Source: CAYNRA01 sp964399465 (lineage in GTDB: Bacteria > Bacteroidota > Bacteroidia > Cytophagales > Spirosomataceae). From it: a DNA stretch of 29,802 nt. Shown one piece after another: positions 14,936 through 22,297 of this stretch. The stretch spans positions 1 to 29,802 of the forward strand of contig CAYNRA010000033.1 in assembly GCA_964399465.1 (NCBI GenBank). The letters run 5' to 3'. The translations under genes were made by a program, and so were the position numbers. Within the stretch, counting starts at the first letter, position 1; the number at the start of each line of letters is the position of its first letter. Under the pieces are notes generated by a model that saw only the letters and a list, made by a program, of their open reading frames with translations, was not told the origin of the DNA and did not search any database.

Positions 14936-14973
14936 ATTTTTTGTTGCTACAATTGCAAAATTACGTACTTTTG
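14936..14973 (+). promoter_or_regulatory. Promoter of the SRP RNA gene
   Basis: TACTTTTG at 14966-14973 is an exact TAnnTTTG -7 element. TTG at 14944-14946 lies 19 bases upstream, at the expected -33 position. The RNA would start near 14977-14978, exactly where the terminal stem begins. It is one of the clearest promoters in the window. Confidence 0.8.
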
Positions 14974-14977
14974 TGAC

Positions 14978-15055
14978 GGCAAATTACCAGCTCCCGCTGA
15001 ATCCCCCAGGATCGGAAGATAGCAAGGGTAAGTGGTTGTAGCGGTGAATTTGCCA
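14978..15055 (+). ncRNA. ffs: Signal recognition particle RNA (4.5S type)
   Basis: This is the RNA scaffold of the bacterial SRP, which with Ffh targets nascent membrane proteins to FtsY. The diagnostic apical hairpin is present around 15005-15030: CCCAGG, then a GGAA tetraloop closed by a short stem, then AGCAAGGG, the asymmetric and symmetric loop sequences that bind the Ffh M domain. CCCGCT pairs with AGCGG further out. The molecule is closed by GGCAAATT (14978-14985) pairing with AATTTGCC (15047-15054). A T-run from 15056 provides termination. The short Alu-less form is normal for Gram-negative bacteria. The conserved core makes this call strong. Confidence 0.93.
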
Positions 15056-15064
15056 TTTTTTTTT
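15047..15064 (+). terminator. Terminator of the SRP RNA
   Basis: The closing stem of the RNA (AATTTGCC side at 15047-15054) is followed by A and nine T, so the RNA's own end helix acts as the terminator hairpin. Confidence 0.7.
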
Positions 15065-15072
15065 CTCCCCTG

Positions 15073-15082
15073 NNNNNNNNNN
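15073..15082. other. Assembly gap (10 N) between ffs and the transaldolase gene
   Basis: The gap is flanked on both sides by the same hexamer, CCCCTG (15067-15072 and 15083-15088). The promoter of the transaldolase gene may lie partly inside it. Confidence 0.95.
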
Positions 15083-15131
15083 CCCCTGCATTCCATTACC
15101 CTTTTTATAATCATTTCAACACGACAGATAA

Positions 15132-15788
15132 ATGAAATTCTTTATCGATACGGCTAGTTTAAAAGAAATCCAAGAAGCACAAGATTTAGGTATTTTAGAT
15201 GGAGTTACAACCAATCCTTCCTTGATGGCAAAAGAAGGTATCGGAGGCGACGAAAACGTGAAAAATCACTATAAAGCTATCTGCGATATCGTAACAGGTG
15301 ATGTAAGTGCTGAAGTTATTTCCACAGACTTCGAAGGAATCATCCGTGAAGGAGAAGAACTCGTAAAAATTAGTGACCAAATTGTCGTCAAAGTACCCAT
15401 GGTAAAAGATGGTATCAAGGCGATTAAATATTTTTCGGAACGTGGTATTCGTACAAACTGCACACTTATCTTTTCAGCTGGCCAAGCACTTTTGGCAGCG
15501 AAAGCTGGTGCGACGTATGTATCTCCTTTTGTAGGTCGTCTTGATGATATTTCAACTGATGGACTTGTATTAATTGAAGATATTCGTCAAATATTTGATA
15601 ATTATGGTTACGAAACACAAATCTTAGCCGCTTCAGTACGTCACCCAATGCATATTCTAAGTTGTGCGAAAATTGGTGCAGACGTAATGACTGGACCGCT
15701 TTCAGCCATTCTTGCTTTGTTAAATCACCCATTAACAGATATTGGTCTAGCCAAGTTTTTAGCAGATCACGCAAAAGTAAATGGTTGA
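15132..15788 (+). CDS. fsa: Fructose-6-phosphate aldolase / small transaldolase
   Basis: A 218-residue cytoplasmic TIM-barrel enzyme of the short transaldolase (FSA/TalC) group. Transaldolase exchanges dihydroxyacetone units between sugar phosphates in the pentose phosphate pathway; some members act as fructose-6-phosphate aldolases. Visible active-site features are FIDTAS with D6, GVTTNPSLM (residues 24-32), the Schiff-base lysine K87 in VVKVPM, NCTLIFSAGQA and SPFVGRLDD. In Bacteroidota this short protein is usually the cell's transaldolase; aldolase versus transaldolase activity cannot be settled here. It is followed by a 17-bp perfect hairpin and then by ftsE. Confidence 0.93.
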   Translation: MKFFIDTASLKEIQEAQDLGILDGVTTNPSLMAKEGIGGDENVKNHYKAICDIVTGDVSAEVISTDFEGIIREGEELVKISDQIVVKVPMVKDGIKAIKYFSERGIRTNCTLIFSAGQALLAAKAGATYVSPFVGRLDDISTDGLVLIEDIRQIFDNYGYETQILAASVRHPMHILSCAKIGADVMTGPLSAILALLNHPLTDIGLAKFLADHAKVNG

Positions 15789-15805
15789 TTCCAATAAAAT
15801 TTTCT

Positions 15806-15849
15806 TTTAACAAAATACCCGCTTTTAATCAAGCGGGTATTTTGTTAAA
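15806..15849. terminator. Long perfect inverted repeat between fsa and ftsE
   Basis: Bases 15806-15822 and 15833-15849 are perfectly complementary over 17 bp (core ATACCCGC/GCGGGTAT, flanked by AACAAA/TTTGTT) with a 10-base loop. It begins 18 bases after the fsa stop and ends nine bases before the ftsE ATG, so it probably terminates fsa transcripts. Its right arm contains TATTTTG, one base short of the -7 consensus. Confidence 0.8.
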
Positions 15850-15857
15850 TTAGCTCC

Positions 15858-16556
15858 ATGAAAAGTTCAAATATTGTTTCGTTACAAAATGCATCCGTCC
15901 TACAAAAAGAAGTAGTCGTTCTTTCAGACATTCAGTTTGACATAGCGGCTGGAGAATTTGTCTATGTAATCGGAAAAACTGGTAGCGGAAAGTCTTCCCT
16001 CTTGAAAACTTTATATGCTGATTTGTGGCTTGCTTCAGGGCAAGGCTGGGTAGCTGGTGTTCCGCTACATGAAATTAAACGTAGTGAAATCCCTTTTTTG
16101 AGAAGGAAAATTGGTATTATTTTCCAAGATTTCCAATTATTAACAGACAGAAGTATTGAACGTAATTTATGTTTCTTCATGGAAGCTATGGGCTGGAAAG
16201 ATAAAGCAGCTATGAAAACACGTATTGAAGAAGTATTGAGCCAAGTAGGATTAGCACACGTTCTGTCTAAATTTCCACATCAACTTTCAGGTGGTGAGCA
16301 GCAGCGTGTCTCGATAGCTCGTGCTTTGCTAAATAAACCTCAATTACTCCTAGCTGATGAACCTACTGGGAACCTCGACCCAGAAATGTCGCAAGAAATT
16401 CTACAACTTTTTTTTAAAATCAACAAAGAAGCAGGAACAGCCGTTATGATGGCGACTCACGACTTTTCATTGATTGAAAATTACCCTTCCAGAACCCTTT
16501 ACTGCAAAGAAGGGAAAGTACAAGATCTTACCAAAAATTCGACAGGGATAGTGTAA
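15858..16556 (+). CDS. ftsE: FtsE-like ABC transporter ATP-binding protein
   Basis: The 232-residue ATPase has all ABC motifs: Walker A GKTGSGKS (39-46), Q-loop in IGIIFQDFQLL, the ABC signature LSGGEQQR (143-150), Walker B LLLADEPTGNLD and the switch histidine in MATHD. The Q-loop region and the overall length match FtsE of the FtsEX complex, which activates peptidoglycan hydrolases at the division site. Its usual partner ftsX is not adjacent, so in this genome the pair is split or this is another LolD-like ATPase. The gene starts directly after a large hairpin, and its last 29 bases overlap the 3' end of the opposite-strand barrel gene. The ABC ATPase call is certain; FtsE identity is likely. 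Confidence 0.85.
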   Translation: MKSSNIVSLQNASVLQKEVVVLSDIQFDIAAGEFVYVIGKTGSGKSSLLKTLYADLWLASGQGWVAGVPLHEIKRSEIPFLRRKIGIIFQDFQLLTDRSIERNLCFFMEAMGWKDKAAMKTRIEEVLSQVGLAHVLSKFPHQLSGGEQQRVSIARALLNKPQLLLADEPTGNLDPEMSQEILQLFFKINKEAGTAVMMATHDFSLIENYPSRTLYCKEGKVQDLTKNSTGIV

Positions 16557-17250
16557 TTCTTAGATAAGAAATCGGAATTCTTCTTCTAGAAATAGTAATA
16601 GTTCCGTCTCCTGCGATACTAGCTCCTTCTCGTTCTGCAGTTCGTACAGGTTCCGTTTGAAAAGTAGAGACTACCAAATCGAGGTAAGGAGATGCTCCTA
16701 TTTTGCGCGGAATTAAACGTCCAATTCCCACACCTGCTTGGTAACTAAATGCAGAAGAATGAACGCCGTCTATCCGAACAATTGACTCCGACAAATTTTC
16801 GTAAACACCTGATGTATAAAGTGTTGTGCCACCCGAAATATCAATAAATGGATTCCACTTTGAAGCCCAAACGATGGGTCTGTAACGCGCACTTCCATGT
16901 AACCAGAATACATGGTGCTGCTGAGAAAAATTACCCAATAAAACAGAACGAACAGGGTCTGTACCTAAGCCCAAATAACCCAACTGGGCTCCTACAAAAA
17001 CGGGGGCGTTTGTATTTTTTTTAAACAAAGGATTCCATAAATAACCTGCTTCTCCAGTAAACTGACTATTTGGCTTGTATGCATCCAAGTAATTTGCCCA
17101 ACGATTGGTTGCACGGCCGCCACCTAACGAAACATAATACGTAGCTTTATCTACACCCGATACAGTCACTTTTTGACCAATTCCATCTTTACAGATAAAG
17201 ATTGATACAAAAAATGACAGTAAAAAGGCATAATTACGCAAATCAAACAT
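16528..17250 (-). CDS. Predicted outer-membrane beta-barrel protein, downstream of porX
   Basis: I do not recognise a named family. The 240-residue protein has an N-terminal signal peptide (MFDLRNYAFLLSFFVSIFICKDGIGQ). It then shows repeated alternating-hydrophobic, glycine- and aromatic-rich strands such as YYVSLGGGR, VFVGAQLGYLGLG, FIDISGGTTLYTSG and FSYQAGVGIGRL. The C-terminus RITLSLSNFW has alternating hydrophobic residues ending in a terminal aromatic, the usual signal for outer-membrane barrel insertion. Its ATG lies three bases after the porX stop, so it is co-transcribed with this type IX secretion regulator; whether it takes part in that system is open. The 3' end overlaps ftsE antisense by 29 bases. 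Confidence 0.8.
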   Translation of the reverse strand: MFDLRNYAFLLSFFVSIFICKDGIGQKVTVSGVDKATYYVSLGGGRATNRWANYLDAYKPNSQFTGEAGYLWNPLFKKNTNAPVFVGAQLGYLGLGTDPVRSVLLGNFSQQHHVFWLHGSARYRPIVWASKWNPFIDISGGTTLYTSGVYENLSESIVRIDGVHSSAFSYQAGVGIGRLIPRKIGASPYLDLVVSTFQTEPVRTAEREGASIAGDGTITISRRRIPISYLRITLSLSNFW

Positions 17251-17253
17251 GGC

Positions 17254-18819
17254 TTATTTGGCTTTTAAAACAGTAAATGGAATAATCATTTCCTCCATAG
17301 AAACCCCACCATGTTGAAACGTATCTTTGTAGTGGCTTACGTAATAATTATAATTATTCGGATAAGCAAAAAAGTAGTCCTCCGTCGTAAAGAAATAAGA
17401 AGTAGAAATATTTGGTTTAGGTAAACCAAACAGCTCGGGCTTGCGAACTTCAATGACGTGGTCTTTTTTATCGTCTAAGTTTAAATTTTTCCCTTGTTTA
17501 TACCTCAAATTGGTATTTACATTCCTATCTCCAACGATCCGTTTTGCATTTTTTACGCGAACCATTCCGTGGTCAGTCGTGATAATTAAACGACCCTTCA
17601 CTTGTGCCACTTTTTGAAGAAAATCCAAGAGAGAAGAATGTTGTAACCAAGATTTTGAGATAGACCTATAAGCTGCTTCATCGGGAGCAAGTTCCTTAAT
17701 CATAGCCATATCTGTACGGGCATGAGAAAGCATATCTACAAAATTATAAACAACCACAACCAAATCGTTTCTTAGTAGATTAGAGAAATTGTCTAATAGT
17801 GATTTTCCTTGTTGTGTACTGATAATTTTATGGTATGAAAACTTCGTTTGCAAGCGATTTTTATCTATTTGGCGCTTGAGAAATTCTGCTTCGTGATTGT
17901 TCAAAGACTCCTCATTTTCACCTTCGTCATTCACCCAAATATCAGGATGTTGCCTTGCCATTTCAGCAGGAGTTAAACCTGAAAAGATTGCATTTCTGGC
18001 ATACGAAGTAGCCGTTGGTAATATGGAATAATAGGTTTCTTGCTGCTCAATCGTAAAAAATTCAGTAATAATCTCTTGCATGGATTTCCATTGATCGTAG
18101 CGAAGATTATCAATCAATAAGAAAAAGAGAGGTTCATTGGGCTTTAGGAGAGGGAAAACCTTCTTTTTCATGAGATGATGCGATAAAATAGGCTTATCTG
18201 ATTTTGGGTCAGACATCCAATCTTCGTACGTATCTTGAATAAATCGTGTGAAATTACTGTTTGCTTCTGCTTTTTGCATTTCAAGCACTTCTGCCATAGA
18301 CTTATCGTTGGTTTTATCCAACTCAAGCTCCCAATACGTTATTTTCTTCAAAATTTCAGCCCACTCTTCGTGACCAATCCGGTCATTGTATTGCATAGCA
18401 ATATTTCGGAAATCTTGTTGATAGCCTTGATTGGTTTTTTCCGTTATTAATCGTCTATTGTCCAGGATTTTTTTAACAGAAAGTAAAATCTGGTTGGGAT
18501 TTAGTGGCTTGATCAAATAATCGGCAATTTTAGAACCGATTGCCTCCTCCATGATTTTTTCTTCCTCTGATTTTGTAATCATCACGATCGGAATATCCTC
18601 TCGAATTTGCTTTATTTGCGCCAATGTCTCCAAACCAGTCATTCCAGGCATCATTTCATCTAGAAAGATAACATCAAAGTTTTCATTTTGAACGACATCC
18701 AATGCATCTGCTCCACTAGGAACAGGCGTTACATCGTATCCTTTACCTTGAAGAAAGAATATGTAAGGTTTTAATAAGTCAATTTCATCATCAGCCCAAA
18801 GTATTTTATATCTCTGCAT
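17254..18819 (-). CDS. porX: PorX, response regulator with PglZ domain (type IX secretion)
   Basis: PorX pairs with the histidine kinase PorY and regulates the Bacteroidota type IX secretion and gliding system. The 521-residue protein starts with a CheY-like receiver: acidic pocket D10-D11, phospho-acceptor D54 in IFLDEMMPGMTG, T82 and K104 in LIKPLNP. A helical linker leads into an alkaline phosphatase superfamily PglZ domain with FFLLIDNLRYDQW, TATSYARNAIFSG, NFVDMLSHART, ITTDHGMVRV and the terminal FQHGGVSMEEMIIP. From the literature, the PglZ domain binds zinc and has phosphodiesterase activity on cyclic oligonucleotides. No porY or structural T9SS gene lies in the window. Length and domain order match the family, so the call is strong. 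The next gene encodes a likely outer-membrane barrel. Confidence 0.94.
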   Translation of the reverse strand: MQRYKILWADDEIDLLKPYIFFLQGKGYDVTPVPSGADALDVVQNENFDVIFLDEMMPGMTGLETLAQIKQIREDIPIVMITKSEEEKIMEEAIGSKIADYLIKPLNPNQILLSVKKILDNRRLITEKTNQGYQQDFRNIAMQYNDRIGHEEWAEILKKITYWELELDKTNDKSMAEVLEMQKAEANSNFTRFIQDTYEDWMSDPKSDKPILSHHLMKKKVFPLLKPNEPLFFLLIDNLRYDQWKSMQEIITEFFTIEQQETYYSILPTATSYARNAIFSGLTPAEMARQHPDIWVNDEGENEESLNNHEAEFLKRQIDKNRLQTKFSYHKIISTQQGKSLLDNFSNLLRNDLVVVVYNFVDMLSHARTDMAMIKELAPDEAAYRSISKSWLQHSSLLDFLQKVAQVKGRLIITTDHGMVRVKNAKRIVGDRNVNTNLRYKQGKNLNLDDKKDHVIEVRKPELFGLPKPNISTSYFFTTEDYFFAYPNNYNYYVSHYKDTFQHGGVSMEEMIIPFTVLKAK

Positions 18820-18861
18820 AATTTCTAGTTATATCTTTTTTATTTGTCAACGAACGTACGG

Positions 18862-19635
18862 TTATATCATTGTTTCTTTTTCTTCCAACTGTTGAATACG
18901 CATACTTACTTCTCGTAAATCGGAAGGTGTATCAACTCCCTTACTGAAATAGTGTGTTTCAATTATTTTCATTTTATATCCTTTCTCCAACCATCGAAGT
19001 TGCTCTAATTTTTCCGTATTTTCAAGTAAAGAAGTAGGTAAAGTCGTTATTTCGGATAATATAGATGGACGAAAAGCATAAATCCCAATATGTTTCCAAT
19101 AAACGGTTGCCGTTTCCAACCACTTTTCCAGCGATACATCGCGTTGGAAAGGAATGGCTTGACGACTAAAATACAGGGCATTTTGATTCGAATCGACTAC
19201 TACTTTTACTACATTAGGATCTGTGAGTTCTTCAAATTCATGGATACGTGTGACCAATGTTGCAATTTGCGTGTTTTCATTCAAATTTTGAATTAATTCA
19301 CGCAAAGATTCAGGCTCAATCAAAGGTTCATCCCCTTGGATGTTCACGATAAAGTCAGGAATAAAATCCAACTTCCATTCGTTTAATGCGGCTGCACATC
19401 TATCTGTCCCACTCTGAATCTCTGAGCTCGTCATGACGACGTTTCCACCGAAACTTTGTACGTGTTCAAAGATGGATGAATGATCAGTTGCCACAATGAT
19501 TTGAGCAAATTCATTTACTTGGGTAACGCGTTCATACACCCGCTGTATCATGGTTTTTCCGTGGATTACTGCGAGTGCCTTTTGGGGCAATCGACTTGAA
19601 GCCCACCTTGCCGGAATAATTCCAAGTATTTTCAT
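18862..19635 (-). CDS. kdsB: 3-deoxy-manno-octulosonate cytidylyltransferase (CMP-KDO synthetase)
   Basis: KdsB activates KDO with CTP to give CMP-KDO for attachment to lipid A. The 257-residue protein shows the family signature at the N-terminus (GIIPARWASSRLPQKAL), ATDHSSIFEHV, GTDRCAAAL and NIQGDEPLI, then YFSRQAIPF and HIGIYAFRPSIL in the acceptor region, ending with a WLEKGYKMKIIETH segment and the usual VDTPSDL. All key blocks are present. The start is only 13 bases from the arm of the glyS terminator, so the gene either depends on read-through or has a promoter overlapping that hairpin. PorX follows after 42 bases on the same strand. Confidence 0.95.
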   Translation of the reverse strand: MKILGIIPARWASSRLPQKALAVIHGKTMIQRVYERVTQVNEFAQIIVATDHSSIFEHVQSFGGNVVMTSSEIQSGTDRCAAALNEWKLDFIPDFIVNIQGDEPLIEPESLRELIQNLNENTQIATLVTRIHEFEELTDPNVVKVVVDSNQNALYFSRQAIPFQRDVSLEKWLETATVYWKHIGIYAFRPSILSEITTLPTSLLENTEKLEQLRWLEKGYKMKIIETHYFSKGVDTPSDLREVSMRIQQLEEKETMI

Positions 19636-19647
19636 GTATTAAAAATT

Positions 19648-19682
19648 AAAAGAGGAACAAGTAGAACCCATTCCTCTTTTTT
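19648..19682 (-). terminator. Terminator between glyS and kdsB
   Basis: AAAAGAGGAA (19648-19657) pairs perfectly with TTCCTCTTTT (19671-19680), with a 13-base loop. It lies just after the glyS stop at 19691. On the minus strand the stem runs into AATTTTTAAT; on the plus strand it is followed by TT, so orientation toward glyS is favoured. Confidence 0.7.
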
Positions 19683-19690
19683 AGTAGTAC

Positions 19691-21187
19691 TTAAATAGCT
19701 TCAAGTATTCTCTCTAAAGCGACTGCATAGCCAATTTTTTCCTTTAGAGCTGATATCGGAACTCGCTCCTGCTCCATCGAGTCACGGTGTCGAATTGTAA
19801 CCGTTTGGTCTTCCATTGTTTGATAATCCACGGCAATACAAAAAGGCGTACCAATTAAATCTTGACGCGTATATCTTTTTCCGATGGCACCACCATCATC
19901 ATAAACGGCTCTGAAGCTAGATTTCAAGGATTGGGTAATTTCTTGTGCTTTCTCAGCCAACCCATCTTTTTTAACCAACGGTAAAACGGCCACTTTGATA
20001 GGTGCAAGCGCAGGGTGTAATTTCAGATACAAACGTTCTTTTTGCGTATCCCCTTCTCCAACGGTTTCTTTAGTGAAGGCATGGCAAAAAGTGGCTAAGA
20101 AAAGTCGGTCAGCTCCGACAGAGGTTTCAACCACATAAGGAATATAATTTCCATACGGTTTGCCATTCTCATCCAATTCTGGATCAAAATATTGTTGTTT
20201 TTTCTTAGAAAGTTCTTGGTGGTTTTTGAGATCAAAGTCTGTTCTAGAGTGAATTCCCTCCATTTCTCTGAAACCAAACGGGAATTGATATTCAATATCT
20301 ACAGCAGCATTGGCATAATGCGCTAGTTTTTCGTGGTCGTGGAAACGAAGTTTTTCAGCAGGCAAACCAATGGCTTTGTGAAATTTAAGACGCGTTTCTT
20401 TCCATGCGTTATACCATTCCATTTCAGTTCCAGGGCGAACAAAGAATTGCATTTCCATTTGTTCAAACTCACGCATTCTGAACGTAAATTGACGCGCTAC
20501 AATCTCATTTCGGAAAGCTTTTCCAATTTGAGCAATCCCGAAAGGAACTTTCATTCGTCCACTTTTTTGCACATTCAAGAAGTTAACAAAAATGCCTTGT
20601 GCAGTCTCCGGACGCAGATAAATCAAGCTAGAGTCCTCCGCTACTGAACCAACTTGGGTAGAAAACATCAGATTAAACTGCCTAACTTCCGTCCAGTTTG
20701 TCGTTTTCGAGATGGGACAATTAATATTCTGATCAATAATTAATTGGCGAACACCTTCTAAATCTTCTGCACCTAAAAGGCGACCCATTTCTTCCAAAAG
20801 TGCTTTCGCAGCTTCTGGTTGTCCATTTGCTTCAAGTTCTTCGGCTTTGCCTTCAAGAAGCTGGTCAGCGCGGTATCTTTTTTTCGAATCTTTGTTGTCT
20901 ATCATTGGGTCGTTGAAGCCATCCACGTGACCCGACGCCTTCCAAGTAAGCGGATGCATAAAAATTGCCGCATCGATACCTACAATATTATCGTGCAACT
21001 GCGTCATTGACTTCCACCAAGCAGCTTTTAGATTATTTTTAAGCTCCACACCATTTTGCCCATAATCGTATACCGCTTGCAAGCCGTCGTAGATTTCAGA
21101 GGAAGGAAAAACAAATCCATATTCTTTCGCATGAGCGATAATGTCTTGCAAAGTCGTTGCAGGCGCGTTTGTCGATTGACTCATCAT
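19691..21187 (-). CDS. glyS: Glycine--tRNA ligase (dimeric type)
   Basis: A class II aminoacyl-tRNA synthetase of the single-chain alpha-2 type (also called glyQS), which charges tRNA-Gly. The 498-residue protein begins with QDIIAHAKEYGFVFPSSEIYDGLQAVYDYG, the standard N-terminus. It then has the motif 2 region (YLRPETAQGIFVNF and FGIAQIGKAFRNEI), the R-MREFEQMEMQFFV stretch, motif 3 (ETSVGADRLFLA) and a C-terminal anticodon-binding domain (PIKVAVLPLVKKDG ... RYTRQDLIGTPFCIAVD). Length is normal. I found no T-box or other leader RNA upstream, and the spacer to the radical SAM gene is only 83 bases, with its own promoter-like element. Confidence 0.96.
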   Translation of the reverse strand: MMSQSTNAPATTLQDIIAHAKEYGFVFPSSEIYDGLQAVYDYGQNGVELKNNLKAAWWKSMTQLHDNIVGIDAAIFMHPLTWKASGHVDGFNDPMIDNKDSKKRYRADQLLEGKAEELEANGQPEAAKALLEEMGRLLGAEDLEGVRQLIIDQNINCPISKTTNWTEVRQFNLMFSTQVGSVAEDSSLIYLRPETAQGIFVNFLNVQKSGRMKVPFGIAQIGKAFRNEIVARQFTFRMREFEQMEMQFFVRPGTEMEWYNAWKETRLKFHKAIGLPAEKLRFHDHEKLAHYANAAVDIEYQFPFGFREMEGIHSRTDFDLKNHQELSKKKQQYFDPELDENGKPYGNYIPYVVETSVGADRLFLATFCHAFTKETVGEGDTQKERLYLKLHPALAPIKVAVLPLVKKDGLAEKAQEITQSLKSSFRAVYDDGGAIGKRYTRQDLIGTPFCIAVDYQTMEDQTVTIRHRDSMEQERVPISALKEKIGYAVALERILEAI

Positions 21188-21217
21188 ATTTTTTTCTAAT
21201 TGACCGTTTTTGTGCTA

Positions 21218-21253
21218 CAAAAATACAGAAAACTGTGTTTTGAGCGATGCAAA
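21218..21253 (-). promoter_or_regulatory. Candidate promoter for glyS
   Basis: TATTTTTG at 21225-21218 on the minus strand matches TAnnTTTG. A TTTG at 21253-21250 lies 24 bases upstream, a little far for the -33 element. The start site would fall about 25 bases before the ATG at 21187. Confidence 0.5.
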
Positions 21254-21270
21254 TTGTATCTTAATTTCTA

Positions 21271-22296
21271 TCAACCCCAAATTGGCATTCCTTCTGTACA
21301 GTTTTTACACATTTCAATTTGTGAGCGATGCTGTAATAACTGCTTCCTGAAGTGTATATATGCCTCTGATTTCCAGATTTTTTCAAATGAATCTTCTTTC
21401 ACCTCACCTAACACATAATGTGCGTCTTTGTCAAAACAGCAGGGTATTACTTTACCATCCCATGTGATGACACAGGAATGCCACATTTTCCAGCAATGAT
21501 GGAGTAATTTATTCTTGATTTCGTATTTTCCTGACTTCAATTTACGGTATCTTGCATATCTATCCATCGTCGGGATCAACTCAGAACCGCTCTCATAATC
21601 ATATATTTGGGCGGTTTTCAAACGTACATCACGTACGCCCAGCTCTTTTGCTAAAGCATATACATCCCCAATTTGATGCTCATTTGGTTTTACCACTAAA
21701 AACTGAAAAACGATGTGCGGCGTCGTACTTTTCAATTTATTTTTCCATTCGATAACTTTTCGTGTACCTTCTATTACTTTTTCTAAGCTACCACCGATTC
21801 GGTAACTTTGGTACGTATCCTGCGTTGTTCCGTCGATGGAAATAATCAATCTTTTGAGTCCAGATTCAACTGTTTGTTTTGCAATGGTATCTGTGAAATA
21901 ATGCGCATTGGTGGATGTTGCCGTATAAATCCCCTTTTGATTGGCATACGAAACCATTCGAAGAAAATTTGGATGTAAATACGGCTCACCTTGAAAATAG
22001 AAAGTCAAATAGAATAATGAGTTATGGAGTTCGTCAATTGTTTTGACAAAAATAGCATCACTTAACATCCCTGTTGGCCGTGTAAATGAGCGCAAACCAC
22101 TCGGACATTCTGGACACCTTAGGTTACAAGAGGTTGTAGGTTCAATAGAAATTGCTAAAGGGAATCCTGGCTGAACTGGGCGTTTTAGCCATTTAGAAAG
22201 AATATAACTCCCTACCACGTGCAGGGCATTCCAAACTTTAGAAAGTCGGACGGTGTGAAGTAGTTCTTTGGTATCATTCCAATGTAAAAATGCCAT
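21271..22296 (-). CDS. Radical SAM / SPASM domain protein
   Basis: A 341-residue S-adenosylmethionine radical enzyme. The SAM cluster motif CNLRCPEC gives C57, C61 and C64 (C-x3-C-x2-C), preceded by LAISIEPTTS. A TIM-barrel core follows, including GLKRLIISIDGTTQDTY. The C-terminal SPASM region holds further cysteines: HHCWKMWHSC, VIPCCFDKD and MCKNCTEG, suited to auxiliary iron-sulfur clusters. SPASM proteins modify peptides or proteins, or act as heme/cofactor maturases. No small peptide substrate gene was visible next to it. It begins one base after the stop of the M1 peptidase gene, in the rbfA-lolE-M1 unit. The substrate is unknown. Confidence 0.9.
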   Translation of the reverse strand: MAFLHWNDTKELLHTVRLSKVWNALHVVGSYILSKWLKRPVQPGFPLAISIEPTTSCNLRCPECPSGLRSFTRPTGMLSDAIFVKTIDELHNSLFYLTFYFQGEPYLHPNFLRMVSYANQKGIYTATSTNAHYFTDTIAKQTVESGLKRLIISIDGTTQDTYQSYRIGGSLEKVIEGTRKVIEWKNKLKSTTPHIVFQFLVVKPNEHQIGDVYALAKELGVRDVRLKTAQIYDYESGSELIPTMDRYARYRKLKSGKYEIKNKLLHHCWKMWHSCVITWDGKVIPCCFDKDAHYVLGEVKEDSFEKIWKSEAYIHFRKQLLQHRSQIEMCKNCTEGMPIWG

Positions 22297-22297
22297 T

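Noticed and set aside
21188..21270. T-box or other riboswitch upstream of glyS
   Set aside because: The spacer is too short and has no T-box sequence or specifier structure.
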